49,683 nt of DNA from an actinobacterium SCGC AAA027-J17 (GTDB taxonomy: Bacteria; Actinomycetota; Actinomycetes; Nanopelagicales; Nanopelagicaceae). Below are positions 28,674 through 38,903 of this stretch, in pieces. The position numbers and the translations under genes are program-made. The stretch covers positions 1-49,683 of the forward strand of contig KB912798.1 in assembly GCA_000383815.1 (NCBI GenBank), given 5' to 3'. The notes beneath the pieces were generated by a model. It made no database searches, was not told the origin of the DNA, and saw only the letters and a list, made by a program, of their open reading frames with translations. Numbering within the stretch: the first letter of the stretch is position 1; every line of letters begins with the position of its first letter.

Positions 28674-29585
28674 TTACTTATTTTGTAGATACCACTCTAC
28701 AGTGGATGCAATACCTTGATCCAAAGAAATGGTTGGTTTCCAGCCAAGATTTGATACTTTTGTTATATCTAGAACTTTTCTAGGAGTTCCATCTGGTTTA
28801 TTTGCATCCATCACAATTGATCCAGAAAAGCTGACCTTTTCAGCAATTTTATTGGCCAAATCCAAGATTGATATCTCAACTCCAGAGCCAACATTTATTT
28901 GCTGAGCATCATCATACTTTTCCATGCAAAGCAATACAGCTTTTGCAAGATCATCGGTGTGCAAAAATTCACGAAGTGGTGTTCCACTACCCCAAACAGT
29001 TACCTCACTTTTATTGTTTTGTTTGGCTTCAATAAACTTACGAATTAAGGCAGGTAAAACATGGCTAGTTTCTAAATCAAAATTATCATTTGGTCCATAT
29101 AAATTTGTTGGCATTACTGATATCCATTTATAGCCATACTCTTTACGATAAGACTTTATCAATTCAATTCCGGCGATTTTAGCAATTGCATAAGCTGAAT
29201 TGGTTTGCTCAAGTTCTCCGGTTAGTAAGTAATCTTCTTTAATTGGCTGAGGACAATTACGAGGATAAATACAACTAGAGCCAAGAAAAACAAACTTTTC
29301 TGTCCTTGCAGCATGTGCTGCATCCATAAGATTTGACTGAATTTGTAGATTTTGACTTAAAAACTCAACTGGAAAAGCATTGTTTCCACCAATTCCACCA
29401 ACTTTAGCAGCTGCGTCAATTATGGCAGTGGGATTTAACTTCTTTATATACGCAAATGTTTTATCGCGATCTAGCAAATTAACATCTTTACTTGATATGC
29501 CAACTACGTCTCTATTTACTCTTTTAAGTTCCCTTACGATCGCTGATCCAACTAACCCAGTTCCACCAGCAACCAAAATTGTCAT
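28674..29585 (-). CDS. fcl: GDP-L-fucose synthase
   Basis: Epimerises and reduces the Gmd product to GDP-L-fucose using NADPH. VAGGTGLVGSAIVREL binds the nucleotide, AAKVGGIGGN and FLGSSCIYPRNCPQPIKEDY hold the catalytic Ser and Cys, SAYAIAKIAG is the YxxxK, and MPTNLYGPNDNFDLETSHV carries the catalytic His. 303 residues. First gene of the fcl-gmd operon, behind a leaderless-type promoter. Confidence 0.95.
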   Translation of the reverse strand: MTILVAGGTGLVGSAIVRELKRVNRDVVGISSKDVNLLDRDKTFAYIKKLNPTAIIDAAAKVGGIGGNNAFPVEFLSQNLQIQSNLMDAAHAARTEKFVFLGSSCIYPRNCPQPIKEDYLLTGELEQTNSAYAIAKIAGIELIKSYRKEYGYKWISVMPTNLYGPNDNFDLETSHVLPALIRKFIEAKQNNKSEVTVWGSGTPLREFLHTDDLAKAVLLCMEKYDDAQQINVGSGVEISILDLANKIAEKVSFSGSIVMDANKPDGTPRKVLDITKVSNLGWKPTISLDQGIASTVEWYLQNK

Positions 29586-29591
29586 GCCGGT

Positions 29592-29597
29592 AGTCTA
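29592..29597 (-). promoter_or_regulatory. -10 box, leaderless promoter of fcl-gmd
   Basis: TAGACT on the minus strand, six bases before the fcl ATG at 29585. It gives the fucose operon its own promoter, separate from asd. Confidence 0.5.
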
Positions 29598-29608
29598 TCT
29601 CGAGTAAT

Positions 29609-30655
29609 TTAGAACTCAGCCGCTACCAACTCTGCAATTTGTGCAGTATTCAAAGCAGCCCCTTTGCGTAAATTATCCCCACATACAAACAAATCAATCG
29701 CATTTGGATCATCCAAAGATTTTCTAACCCGGCCTACCCAGGTTGGATCAGTCCCGACAACATCTGCTGGTGTTGGGAATTTATGATTTTCTGGATCATC
29801 TACTAACTCAACTCCAGCTGCATTTTTTAATACATCTTGGGCTACCGAGCGTGATACCTCTTTTTCAAATATTGCATGCACAGCTAATGAATGAGTGGTT
29901 AGTACTGGTACTCGGACGCAGGTTGCAGACACCTTCAAATTCTTAACTCCTAAAATCTTTCTTGATTCATTTCTAACCTTTAACTCTTCAGATGAATAAC
30001 CATCCTCCTTTAATGAGCCAGCCCATGGAATTACATTTAAAGCTAGGGGGGCTGAGAATGGACCAAAATCTTTGATTACTTTCCTTGAATCACCTGCTGT
30101 ATCTCCTAAGTTGGTATTAGCAACCAAACTCATTTGCTCACGCAATACATCTAGCCCACTTTGACCAGCACCAGATGCTGCTTGGTATGAGGCAACTACC
30201 AACTCCTTTAAACCATACTGCTTGTGGAGTGCTCCCATGGCAACTATCATGGAAAGGGTTGTGCAATTTGGATTTGAGATAATTCCTTTTGGGCGATTTT
30301 TAATCTCATCTGGATTAACCTCTGGCACAACTAATGGAACCTGATCATCCATTCGAAACGCACCTGAGTTGTCAACTACTACCGCTCCTTTACTAGCAGC
30401 AATTGGCGCCCACTCTTTTGAGATCTCATCTGGCACATCAAACATTGCAATATCAATCCCTTCAAATGCCTCTGGTGTTAGTGCAACTACCGTCAGCACT
30501 TCACCGCGGCATTCAAGTTTTTTACCAGCACTTTTTGCAGAGGCAATTAATCTAATCTCACCATAGACATTTTCTCGCTTAGATAAAATATCAAGCATTA
30601 CTGTGCCAACTGCTCCTGTTGCACCAACTACAGCAAGGGAGGGTTTCTTACTCAT
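29609..30655 (-). CDS. asd: Aspartate-semialdehyde dehydrogenase
   Basis: Reduces aspartyl phosphate to aspartate semialdehyde with NADPH for lysine, threonine, methionine and diaminopimelate. [16 protein letters not shown] binds the cofactor, [15 protein letters not shown] gives the catalytic Cys, and [11 protein letters not shown] and [15 protein letters not shown] carry the substrate Arg and catalytic His. 348 residues, full length. ATG overlaps the ask stop (ATGA). Confidence 0.95.
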   Translation of the reverse strand: MSKKPSLAVVGATGAVGTVMLDILSKRENVYGEIRLIASAKSAGKKLECRGEVLTVVALTPEAFEGIDIAMFDVPDEISKEWAPIAASKGAVVVDNSGAFRMDDQVPLVVPEVNPDEIKNRPKGIISNPNCTTLSMIVAMGALHKQYGLKELVVASYQAASGAGQSGLDVLREQMSLVANTNLGDTAGDSRKVIKDFGPFSAPLALNVIPWAGSLKEDGYSSEELKVRNESRKILGVKNLKVSATCVRVPVLTTHSLAVHAIFEKEVSRSVAQDVLKNAAGVELVDDPENHKFPTPADVVGTDPTWVGRVRKSLDDPNAIDLFVCGDNLRKGAALNTAQIAELVAAEF

Positions 30656-31923
30656 CGGCCGCTTCCCCCATAAACAACTGCTTCGATTTGATCAGCATCT
30701 AAATCAAATGCGGTGTGGGCTGCCTTAACTCCCTTATCCAAATCAGAGCTTCGGCAAACAATAGAGATTCGAATCTCTGATGTTGAAATCATTTCAATGT
30801 TTACGCCTGCCTCTGAAAGGCAAGCAAAGAAGTTTGCAGTAACACCTGGATGGCTTCGCATACCGGCGCCGATTAATGACAATTTACCTATCTGATCATC
30901 ATATTGAATAGAAGCAAAACCAATCTCACCTTGAATACGCTTTAACACAGCGGTTGCATTTGCTCCTTCTGTTTTAGGTAATGTGAATGAGATATCAGTT
31001 AAACCAGTTGCTGCTGCTGAAACATTTTGCACGATCATGTCAATGTTTATATCAGCGTCAGCGATTGCTTGAAATATTGCAGCTGCCATACCCGCCCTAT
31101 CTGGCACACCAACTATGGTCACCTTTGCCTCACTTTTATCATGAGCTATTCCTGCGATTATTGCTGCTTCCATTTCGCCCCCTTCTGGATGATCCTTAAC
31201 CACCCAGGTACCTTCCTTGTTGGAAAAAGATGATCTAACATGAATTGGTAGATCAAAACGTCTTGCGTACTCAACACAGCGAAGGTGTAACACTTTGGCA
31301 CCACTTGCTGCTAACTCTAACATCTCATCATATGTAACAGTTGATAATTTTCTAGCACTTGGTACAACTCTTGGATCAGCTGAAAAAATGCCATCAACAT
31401 CGGTATAGATCTCACACACATCTGCTTCAACTGCCGCAGCGAGTGCCACAGCAGTTGTGTCAGAACCACCTCTACCTAAAGTTGTAATGTCATTTGTATC
31501 TTGGGAGACTCCTTGAAAGCCGGCAACAATTGCAATTGCACCTTCCTTTAAAGCCTCTTGAATTCTTCCTGGCGTCACATCTATAACTCTTGCTTTGCCA
31601 TGAGTTGAGGTTGTAATAATTCCAGCTTGAGAACCGGTAAATGATCTTGCTTCATGGCCTAAATTAGAGATCGCCATTGCAAGGAGTGCCATAGAGATTC
31701 GCTCACCTGCTGTTAACAACATATCTAACTCACGTCCATTAGGAAGTGGAGATACTTGGTTTGCTAAATCAATTAATTCATCAGTGGTGTCACCCATTGC
31801 GCTGACGACAACTACTACTTGATGACCCGACTTCTTTGTAGCAACGATTCGGCTTGCAACGCGCTTGAGCCCTTCGGCATCGGCAACGGAGGAGCCACCA
31901 AACTTTTGCACGATTAAACCCAT
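30652..31923 (-). CDS. Aspartate kinase
   Basis: Phosphorylates aspartate, entry to the aspartate-family amino acids. [20 protein letters not shown] is the N-terminal signature, [18 protein letters not shown] and [18 protein letters not shown] the kinase core. Two C-terminal ACT domains follow ([20 protein letters not shown] and [19 protein letters not shown]), where lysine and threonine feedback usually acts. 423 residues. It forms an operon with asd. Confidence 0.95.
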   Translation of the reverse strand: MGLIVQKFGGSSVADAEGLKRVASRIVATKKSGHQVVVVVSAMGDTTDELIDLANQVSPLPNGRELDMLLTAGERISMALLAMAISNLGHEARSFTGSQAGIITTSTHGKARVIDVTPGRIQEALKEGAIAIVAGFQGVSQDTNDITTLGRGGSDTTAVALAAAVEADVCEIYTDVDGIFSADPRVVPSARKLSTVTYDEMLELAASGAKVLHLRCVEYARRFDLPIHVRSSFSNKEGTWVVKDHPEGGEMEAAIIAGIAHDKSEAKVTIVGVPDRAGMAAAIFQAIADADINIDMIVQNVSAAATGLTDISFTLPKTEGANATAVLKRIQGEIGFASIQYDDQIGKLSLIGAGMRSHPGVTANFFACLSEAGVNIEMISTSEIRISIVCRSSDLDKGVKAAHTAFDLDADQIEAVVYGGSGR

Positions 31924-32007
31924 GGCTTAAGTGTGGAGCATGAAATTAGGAACTAGAGAATTATCTCAAATAGTAAGACACTTAAACATCTTAGATATTG
32001 AGATTAA

Positions 32008-32607
32008 TCAATTATCATAGCTTCGCCTGCCCTCAAAAGCTCTTCCTAGGGTGATTTCATCTGCATATTCAAGATCTCCTCCTACTGGAAGCCCTGAAGC
32101 AAGACGAGAGACCTTTATACCAAGTGGCTTAATCAATCTAGTTAAATATGTAGCAGTTGCCTCCCCTTCTAGGTTTGGATCGGTAGCAATAATGATTTCA
32201 CTTAATTCTGTCTGGGCCAATCTGGTCATTAACTCTTTAATTCTTAAATTCTCTGGTCCCACACCATCAATTGGAGATATCGCACCCCCTAGTACATGGT
32301 ACTTACCTTTGAACTCTCTAGTTTTTTCAATAGCCAACACATCTTTACTCTCTTCAACTACACAAATAGCTGTGTTATCTCTTCTTGGATCCCGGCATAT
32401 TTTGCATAATTCTTCTTCAGAGATATTGCCACAAGTGGTGCAGAACTTAACTCGCTCTTTCACAGTTTTTAGAACTTCGGCAAGACGTGTTACATCAACT
32501 CGATCAGAGGCAATAATATGAAAAGCAATTCGTTGGGCGCTCTTTGGTCCAACTCCTGGAAGACGGCCTAGCTCATCAATTAAATCTTGAATTATTCCTT
32601 CATACAT
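32008..32607 (-). CDS. recR: Recombination mediator RecR
   Basis: With RecF and RecO, loads RecA at gaps. The Hh[21 protein letters not shown], the zinc site [16 protein letters not shown], the Toprim start [15 protein letters not shown] and [17 protein letters not shown] give all domains in order. 199 residues. It follows dnaX by 21 bases; the ybaB gene that normally lies between them is absent. Confidence 0.96.
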   Translation of the reverse strand: MYEGIIQDLIDELGRLPGVGPKSAQRIAFHIIASDRVDVTRLAEVLKTVKERVKFCTTCGNISEEELCKICRDPRRDNTAICVVEESKDVLAIEKTREFKGKYHVLGGAISPIDGVGPENLRIKELMTRLAQTELSEIIIATDPNLEGEATATYLTRLIKPLGIKVSRLASGLPVGGDLEYADEITLGRAFEGRRSYDN

Positions 32608-32628
32608 AGGTTATTAACTAAAAAATAC

Positions 32629-34314
32629 TTAGTTGGACTCCTTAATAACTTTTGCCCCTAATTTACTGGCCAATAAATCAGCACCTGAGAGCATGTTGGC
32701 ATCGGTTGGATCCTCATCACTTCTTGCCATAGTAGTAGTGGCAACTGAAGAATCTACTGTTGCAACTATCTTTCTTCTCACCCCCGCTACCTCTGCAAAG
32801 GCATCAGATAAAATCACATCACTTTCTGATCTAACAAATGAATCACGAGCACCAGCATTAACAATTCCAATACTTATGCTCTCATCATCAACAGAAAGTA
32901 TTTGAGCACTCGTTGCAAGAAGTGACCAGGTTAATCTGCGCTTTCCTTTAACATTTTCAATTACCTGTGGCCACATCCTGCGAAGTGAGGCTATATCTGC
33001 CTGACCACTTGGCTTGTGATTACTGCCTTTGCTCTCAGTCTTTACTGGTTCACTTTTTGCTACTGCAACCGGCTTACCTTCAACCTTAGGCACCTGCTTT
33101 ACCTCTTCAGCTGCGGTCACACTCTTTGCCATCTTTGGCTCACTAATTGTTGAAATACCTGTTGCTAATGATCTTTCAAGCTTTTCAACACGTGCTACCA
33201 GGGCCGCGTCATTACCCGTAGGCAGCATCATTTGGCCGCAAATTAACTCCAAAATCAATCTAGGAGGAGTTGCCCCTCTCATCTGGGTTAAACCATTTGC
33301 TACTAAATCAGCAGCCCTTATCAAGTTTGCAATACCAATTAATTTTGCCTGTGTTCTTATGCGATCTATCTGATCGGCGGGTAATTCCTTTAATACTTGG
33401 GAGTTATTGTCATCAACTGCGCCAACAATAATTAGATCACGAAGCCGCTCTAGCAGGTCTTGCGCAAATCTCTTTGGATCCTGTCCTGATTCAACAACCC
33501 GATCTACAGTGTTAAAGAGTGAGGAAGAATCTTGGGCAGCTAGTGCATCAATTGCCTCATCTAGTAATGCCCCATCTGTGTAACCAAGGAGTGCTACAGC
33601 AATTTCATAGGTGACACCATCTTTACTAGCACCAGCTAGTAATTGACCAAGAACAGAGAGTGCATCCCGCACAGAACCACCAGATGCTCTAACAACTAAT
33701 GGGATTACACCCTTTGCCACCTTAATACCCTCTGATTCACAAACCTTTTCAAGGTGTGAAGTGAGAATTGCAGGTGGGACTAATCTAAATGGGTAGTGAT
33801 GAGTTCTAGATCTAATTGTTGAAATTAGCTTTTCTGGCTCTGTTGTGGCAAAGATAAATAAGACATGTGCTGGTGGCTCTTCTACTACTTTAAGTAACGC
33901 ATTCGCAGCTCCTGGCCCTAACTGATGAGCCTCATCAATAATATATATTTTGTACCTTGATTGAACTGGTGCAAAGAATGCTTTATCTCGTAAATCTCTT
34001 GCATCATCTACTAATCCATGAGTTGCTGCATCTAATTCAATTACATCAAGTGAGCCAGGGCCATTTGCAACTAGATCTTTGCAAGATTGGCAGATGCCAC
34101 AAGGATTTGGGGTTGGTCCTTTTTCACAATTAAGGGAGCGAGCCATAATTCTGGCACTTGAAGTTTTACCGCATCCTCTTGGTCCACTGAAGAGATACGC
34201 GTGGTGAATCTTTTCTGATTCAAGTGCGTTACTTAGCGGAGTTGTTACATGCTCTTGTCCGATTACATCAGCAAAGATTGATGGGCGATACTTACGGTAT
34301 AGAGCTAATGACAT
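32629..34314 (-). CDS. dnaX: DNA polymerase III gamma/tau subunit
   Basis: Clamp-loader ATPase. ALYRKYRPSIFADVIGQEHV begins the AAA+ module, Walker A is FSGPRGCGKTSSARIMA, the zinc cysteines lie in NCEKGPTPNPCGICQSC, Walker B is YIIDEAHQLG, and sensor 1 is FATTEPEKLISTIRSRT. A linker rich in Lys/Val/Glu (about residues 385-425) leads to a C-terminal tau-like domain. 561 residues. An AAAGGAGG site precedes the ATG. I see no clear A-rich frameshift site for a separate gamma form. Confidence 0.95.
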   Translation of the reverse strand: MSLALYRKYRPSIFADVIGQEHVTTPLSNALESEKIHHAYLFSGPRGCGKTSSARIMARSLNCEKGPTPNPCGICQSCKDLVANGPGSLDVIELDAATHGLVDDARDLRDKAFFAPVQSRYKIYIIDEAHQLGPGAANALLKVVEEPPAHVLFIFATTEPEKLISTIRSRTHHYPFRLVPPAILTSHLEKVCESEGIKVAKGVIPLVVRASGGSVRDALSVLGQLLAGASKDGVTYEIAVALLGYTDGALLDEAIDALAAQDSSSLFNTVDRVVESGQDPKRFAQDLLERLRDLIIVGAVDDNNSQVLKELPADQIDRIRTQAKLIGIANLIRAADLVANGLTQMRGATPPRLILELICGQMMLPTGNDAALVARVEKLERSLATGISTISEPKMAKSVTAAEEVKQVPKVEGKPVAVAKSEPVKTESKGSNHKPSGQADIASLRRMWPQVIENVKGKRRLTWSLLATSAQILSVDDESISIGIVNAGARDSFVRSESDVILSDAFAEVAGVRRKIVATVDSSVATTTMARSDEDPTDANMLSGADLLASKLGAKVIKESN

Positions 34315-34361
34315 TCATCGCCTCCTTTGCTAAAGATATTAAACAAAGTTAAAAAAGATAG

Positions 34362-34449
34362 GACCCCCCGTACACCCACTAGAGCGCACCTACCCTTGCT
34401 GCATTCCTGCCCTGGGGGAGTTCGGCACGTTAATGCCGCACGGGGGATC
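34362..34449 (-). ncRNA. ffs: Signal recognition particle RNA, small bacterial type
   Basis: An 88-base RNA on the minus strand. The ends GATCCCCCGT and ACGGGGGGTC pair, and the apical core CAGGGCAGGAATGCAGCAAGG has the SRP pattern CAGG, a GGAA tetraloop and AGCA for Ffh binding. A run of six T follows four bases after the RNA (TCTTTTTTAAC) and could end transcription. Its place next to dnaX and a serine tRNA is common in actinobacteria. Confidence 0.9.
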
Positions 34450-34504
34450 TAACGGTAAATCTTAGTCATCACCACCGATACCCTTAAGCCTGGTAAGTAA
34501 TACT

Positions 34505-34592
34505 GGAGGATTCGCATAGCGGCCGAGTGCGCACGCTTGGAAAGCGTGTGTAGGGCAACCTACCGAGGGTTCAAATCCCTCATCCTCCGCCA
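34505..34592 (+). tRNA. tRNA-Ser (anticodon GGA)
   Basis: An 85-base class II tRNA body with a long variable arm. Acceptor GGAGGAT pairs with ATCCTCC, the anticodon loop is TTGGAAA, the variable arm is TGTGTAGGGCAACCTACC and the T-arm is GAGGGTTCAAATCCCTC. Unlike the other tRNAs here it encodes CCA (34590-34592). Confidence 0.96.
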
Positions 34593-34598
34593 GAATTA

Positions 34599-36023
34599 TT
34601 AAATCTCAACGCCAATATATTTAGTCTCTAAAAACTCTTCAATTCCTGCAAAGCCACCTTCTCTACCTAAACCAGATTGCTTAAACCCACCAAATGGCGA
34701 AGCCGGATCTGAAATAACACCTTTATTAATTGCCACCATGCCAGATTCCAAAGCCTCTGCAACCTTCATCGCCCGCTTTAAATCTGCTGAGTAAACATAT
34801 GCAATAAGGCCAAACTCAGTTGCATTAGCAAGTGAGATTGCTTCTTCATCTGAGGTTGTAATAACGATTGGTGCTACTGGACCAAATATCTCTTGATTTA
34901 ATATTGGATTATCATTTTTAACAGTAAGCACAGTTGCTGGATAAAAAGCGCCAACACCAGCAGGTGGTTTACCACCAGTTTTTACCTGCCCACCAGCTGT
35001 AACGGAGGCGTCAACGAGTTCTGCAATTTTATTGCGCTCTTTAACTGAGACACTAGCTCCTAATTGAGCACCAGCTGTTACACCTGGCGCCATCTTTAAA
35101 TCACCCATCGCTTTGGTTAACTTTGTTGTGAACGCATGCGCCACCTCTTTTGCTACATAAAAACGATTTGCTGCAGTACATGCTGCTCCACCGTTTCTCA
35201 TCTTGGCAAGGAGTGCGCCACCAACTGCTTCATCAACATTGGCGTCTGATAAAACTAAAAATGGTGCATTTCCACCTAACTCCATTGAGCAGCGAATAAC
35301 ACGTTCTGCTGCCTCTTTTAACAAAACTCTACCAACCTCAGTTGATCCTGTAAAAGATAAGTTAACAACTCGTGGATCTTTTAATATTTTCGCAATTGCA
35401 GGTCCAGTTGGTGTTGGAAGGATTAAATTAACAACTCCTGCTGGAACACCAGCTCTTTCTAATATCTCAACAATCGCAATCGCAGTAAGTGGGGTTTCAC
35501 CTGCTGGCTTTAGAATCACTGTGCAGCCAGCGGCGAGTGCTGGTCCAATCTTTCTAGTTGCCATCGCAGCCGGAAAATTCCAAGGTGTGATTAAAAGAGA
35601 AACTCCAATTGGTTGCTTGGTAACAACAATTTTCTTATCCCCACTAGGAGATGTTCGATACTCACCATTAATTCGCACCGCTTCCTCTGAAAACCAGCGG
35701 AAGAACTCTGCGGCGTATAAAATCTCACCCTTAGCGTCCGTTAATACTTTGCCATTTTCTCTAGAAATAATCTCAGCTAATCGATCGGCCTCTGCCACCA
35801 TAATTTCAAATGCTTTTCGCAGGATCTCACCGCGAACACGGGGAGCAGTTTTTGCCCAACTCTTAAACGCACGATCTGCAGCGTCCACTGCATCAGCACA
35901 CTCTTTATCTGATGAAACCTGCACATTAGCAATTACTGATTCATCACTTGGATCAGTTACTGCCAAGGTAGATGAGCCATTTACCCACTTGCCATCAATA
36001 TAAAGCTGTGTCTTTAACTGCAT
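34599..36023 (-). CDS. NAD(P)-dependent aldehyde dehydrogenase, succinate-semialdehyde type
   Basis: Oxidises an aldehyde, most likely succinate semialdehyde, to the acid. I choose ATG 36023 (MQLKTQLYIDGKWVNGS), because a TATGCT box ends seven bases before it; an ATG at 36035 lies inside the promoter. Counting from that longer form, PWNFP is at 151-155, the general base Glu252 is in MELGGNAPF and the catalytic Cys286 is in NGGAACTAANRFYV. The C-terminal SPFGGFKQSGLGREGG is typical of GabD-type enzymes. 474 residues. Confidence 0.9.
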   Translation of the reverse strand: MQLKTQLYIDGKWVNGSSTLAVTDPSDESVIANVQVSSDKECADAVDAADRAFKSWAKTAPRVRGEILRKAFEIMVAEADRLAEIISRENGKVLTDAKGEILYAAEFFRWFSEEAVRINGEYRTSPSGDKKIVVTKQPIGVSLLITPWNFPAAMATRKIGPALAAGCTVILKPAGETPLTAIAIVEILERAGVPAGVVNLILPTPTGPAIAKILKDPRVVNLSFTGSTEVGRVLLKEAAERVIRCSMELGGNAPFLVLSDANVDEAVGGALLAKMRNGGAACTAANRFYVAKEVAHAFTTKLTKAMGDLKMAPGVTAGAQLGASVSVKERNKIAELVDASVTAGGQVKTGGKPPAGVGAFYPATVLTVKNDNPILNQEIFGPVAPIVITTSDEEAISLANATEFGLIAYVYSADLKRAMKVAEALESGMVAINKGVISDPASPFGGFKQSGLGREGGFAGIEEFLETKYIGVEI

Positions 36024-36030
36024 AAAGATA

Positions 36031-36036
36031 AGCATA
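36031..36036 (-). promoter_or_regulatory. -10 box, leaderless promoter of the aldehyde dehydrogenase
   Basis: TATGCT on the minus strand, seven bases before ATG 36023. It decides that start. Confidence 0.5.
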
Positions 36037-36120
36037 AGCCAAGTAAAGGGTGCTTAAAAATCACCTATTAAACAGGCGTATACTTATCACCTTACTTCTC
36101 ATTGGAGAGTGTTTTAAAAA

Positions 36121-38457
36121 GTGCCTAAATCTTGGAGTGATAACGCACCAGCGCCAAAGGTGCTCAAAGAACGGGCCCACCTTAAGGATCCTTTTTTATA
36201 CAGGCTAAAGGTTAGATTTTTAGGTAAACCAATTAACCGTCATGAGTTAAGTGAGCAGCGATTATCGAAACGTTATGCATTTGGAATTTTATCCTCAGAT
36301 TGCATCTCAAGCTCTGCCTATGGTGGAGAGCAGATACTTGTGGCTTTAATTCCAGCCTTTGGATTAGCTGCTTTCACGATCTTCACACCACTTGTTGGCT
36401 TAATTTTAATTATCCTACTAATCATCACCTTCTCATATCGAGATGTAATTAATACCTATATGCGAACTGGCGGAGCGTATGTGGTGGCAAGAGAAAACTT
36501 TGGCAAGGTTATCTCGCAAGTAGCAGCAATTGAGTTAATCTTTGGATATATCATTACAGTTGCCATACAAACTGCAGCGGGTGTGGCTGCGATTGTTTCA
36601 GCACTTCCTGAGTTATCCGATAACAAAGTAATTCTTACTCTACTTATTATTTCGATCTTAACCTTTATAAACTTGCGGGGAGTAAAAGATGCTGGCTTAA
36701 TCTTTGTCCTACCCTCATATCTTTTTATTATTGCAATGTTTACCGTCTTTATCTTTGGTATCTATCGAAATTTAACTGGCTCACTTACCCAATATCCAAC
36801 CGATACGCAAGGTTTGATGTCACTTGGTCAATCCCAAGGGTTGTTAACAGTTGCAGCAATCTTGTTGGTTTTAAAAGCATTTGCTAATGGCAGTGCCTCT
36901 TTAACTGGATTAGAGGCAATCTCAGATAGTGTGACATTGTTTAAATCACCAGAGCATGAGAATGCTCGTAAAACCTTAATGATTATGAGCGGCGTTTTAG
37001 CGACATTAATTGTTGGAATTGCTTGGCTTGCTTATCAGGTGGTTGCAATTCCATACCAATCAGGCACGCCAACGGTAATCTCACTAGTTGCTGCAGCTGC
37101 ATTAGGGGATACTGCCTTTGGCCAGAGTTTTTACTACTTTGTTCAAGCGGCAACCACATTTATATTATTTGCTGGAGCGAACACCTGCTTTAACGCATTT
37201 CCTAATATGGTAAATATTGTGGCAAATGATGGCTTTTTGCCAAAGCAGTTAACAAAGCGAGGCCATCGGTTAGCTTTTTCAAATGGAATCATTTTTATCT
37301 CAGGCTCTGCTGCCGTCCTAGTTTTTGCCACAGGGGCCAGTATTACTACCTTGGCTGCAATTTACGCACTTGCAGTCTTTATTGGCTTTACCTTAACTGG
37401 GCTTGGTATGGCTAAAAAACGCAAAGCGGATAAGGGTAAATACGCTTTGCATTTAAGTTCAGGGTTGATTTCACTTGCAACTGTAATTATTTTATCTTTA
37501 GTTAAGTTCACAGAGGGTACCTGGCTAGTTGTAATTGGAACACCACTTGTTGCAATCATTATGCTTAAATTTAATAACAAGTACTCCCAAGAGAGTAAGG
37601 CACTTCTTTTAAGTGCTAAAGATTCAAGAGCAACCTCAATTACTAGGCATGATGTAACTGTTTTAGTTGATCGAATTGATATAGCAACGGTTGGAGCAGT
37701 GCGATACGCCAGGAGCTTAAGTCCTAGAAATCTAAATGCAGTGCACTTTGTAATTGATGATCAAAGAGCGCAGGAGCTTGCCAATCAGTGGGCTAAAAAC
37801 CCAGCATTTGATGATGTCTCACTTGAGTTAATTGATTGCCCAGATCGAAGATTGCCTAATGCAGTAGTTGATTACGCACTTAAGGTAACTGCGCAAGCTG
37901 ATGTGGAGTTAACACTCCTACTGCCACGAAGGGCGTACTCAAAGTTTTTAGGCAGATTACTCCATGATCAAACCGCTGAAACAATTGCCGGTCCCATCTC
38001 ACAACTTCCAAGAGTGGTTGCAACTATTATTCCATTTGATGTTCAAAAAATTATCTCAGGTGAATCTGTATTTGATAGATTAGATAATCAGATTAAAGAA
38101 TTACAGCCAGCTAGAGTGCAATCAACCTTCACAAATACTCCAACTGCTACTTTAAGTAAAAATAATGAGCCGGTAAGTCATTACGCTGAAAACATCCTGC
38201 CAATAGGAAGCATCATTTGGCGAAAACGAGCTCATGTGCAGGGCAGGGTTAGCTCAATAAAATCAGCACCTGCTGATTCATCCCCAACCGTTGAGGTTGA
38301 GGTATGGGATGAAAGTGGCGGGGTTACTTTGCAATTTTTAGGTAGGCGTGAAATTTCAGGCCTTGATGTTGGCTCTGCCATAAAGGCTGAAGGCATGGTG
38401 GGTGAAAATAATGGACAACTTGTTATTTTAAATCCATCATATGAAATTATTGTTTAA
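36121..38457 (+). CDS. APC-family permease fused to an OB-fold domain
   Basis: A 778-residue protein. Residues about 45-460 are a 12-segment APC-superfamily permease: LSSDCISSSAYGGEQILVA is the substrate-binding first helix, YMRTGGAYVVARENFGKVIS is in the second-third helix region, and NGSASLTGLEAISDS lies in helix six. A cytosolic region follows, then from about residue 690 a complete OB-fold-like domain (VQGRVSSIKS, VEVEVWDESGGVTLQFLGRR, AEGMVGENNGQLVILNPSYE). In mycobacteria a similar permease and a separate OB-fold protein lie near the Trk potassium genes. GTG 36121 is the start; GGAGAG is 11-16 bases upstream. Potassium or amino-acid transport is possible; the substrate is unproven. Confidence 0.85.
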   Translation: MPKSWSDNAPAPKVLKERAHLKDPFLYRLKVRFLGKPINRHELSEQRLSKRYAFGILSSDCISSSAYGGEQILVALIPAFGLAAFTIFTPLVGLILIILLIITFSYRDVINTYMRTGGAYVVARENFGKVISQVAAIELIFGYIITVAIQTAAGVAAIVSALPELSDNKVILTLLIISILTFINLRGVKDAGLIFVLPSYLFIIAMFTVFIFGIYRNLTGSLTQYPTDTQGLMSLGQSQGLLTVAAILLVLKAFANGSASLTGLEAISDSVTLFKSPEHENARKTLMIMSGVLATLIVGIAWLAYQVVAIPYQSGTPTVISLVAAAALGDTAFGQSFYYFVQAATTFILFAGANTCFNAFPNMVNIVANDGFLPKQLTKRGHRLAFSNGIIFISGSAAVLVFATGASITTLAAIYALAVFIGFTLTGLGMAKKRKADKGKYALHLSSGLISLATVIILSLVKFTEGTWLVVIGTPLVAIIMLKFNNKYSQESKALLLSAKDSRATSITRHDVTVLVDRIDIATVGAVRYARSLSPRNLNAVHFVIDDQRAQELANQWAKNPAFDDVSLELIDCPDRRLPNAVVDYALKVTAQADVELTLLLPRRAYSKFLGRLLHDQTAETIAGPISQLPRVVATIIPFDVQKIISGESVFDRLDNQIKELQPARVQSTFTNTPTATLSKNNEPVSHYAENILPIGSIIWRKRAHVQGRVSSIKSAPADSSPTVEVEVWDESGGVTLQFLGRREISGLDVGSAIKAEGMVGENNGQLVILNPSYEIIV

Positions 38458-38903
38458 CGTTTCTTATTAAAAAAATCCTTTAGTAACAAAGCGCATTGAT
38501 CTGCTAACACACCACCCACCACTTCAACCTTAGTTAAGGATCTTGGATCTCGTATTACATCCCAGATTGAACCAACAGCTCCTGCCTTTTCATCAAAGGC
38601 GCCAAATACCAATCTTTTCATCCTAGATTGGGCAATCGCCCCAGCACACATCACACATGGCTCAAGAGTTACCACAAGAGTTAGATCATCAAGGCGCCAG
38701 TTTCCAATTTTGTTTCCGACATTTTTAATCGCAACAATCTCAGCATGAGCCGTTGGATCATTATCTTTTTCCCGCAAGTTCTGACCCGTAGCTAAAACTT
38801 CACCCTGCTCGTTAACAATCAACGCTCCGACTGGCACATCATCAAAGCTTTCAGCACTCTTGGCAAGTTCAATTGCCTGCTGCATTAACTGCTTGTAATC
38901 CAC
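38454..38903 (-). CDS. tadA: tRNA adenosine(34) deaminase
   Basis: Deaminates A34 of tRNA-Arg(ACG) to inosine. Zinc ligands and catalytic Glu are in NDPTAHAEIVAIKN and TLEPCVMCAGAI; VFGAFDEKAGAVGS is the following conserved loop. 149 residues. Coupled to the partner gene upstream by one base (TAATG) and overlaps the APC gene by four bases at its 3' end. Confidence 0.94.
   Translation of the reverse strand: MDYKQLMQQAIELAKSAESFDDVPVGALIVNEQGEVLATGQNLREKDNDPTAHAEIVAIKNVGNKIGNWRLDDLTLVVTLEPCVMCAGAIAQSRMKRLVFGAFDEKAGAVGSIWDVIRDPRSLTKVEVVGGVLADQCALLLKDFFNKKR

Noticed and set aside
31924-32007. Lysine riboswitch before aspartate kinase
   Set aside because: Only 84 bases lie before ask and no riboswitch-like fold or conserved core is visible.
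32629-34314. Programmed frameshift in dnaX giving a gamma form
   Set aside because: I find no A-rich slippery heptamer with a following hairpin at the expected place.
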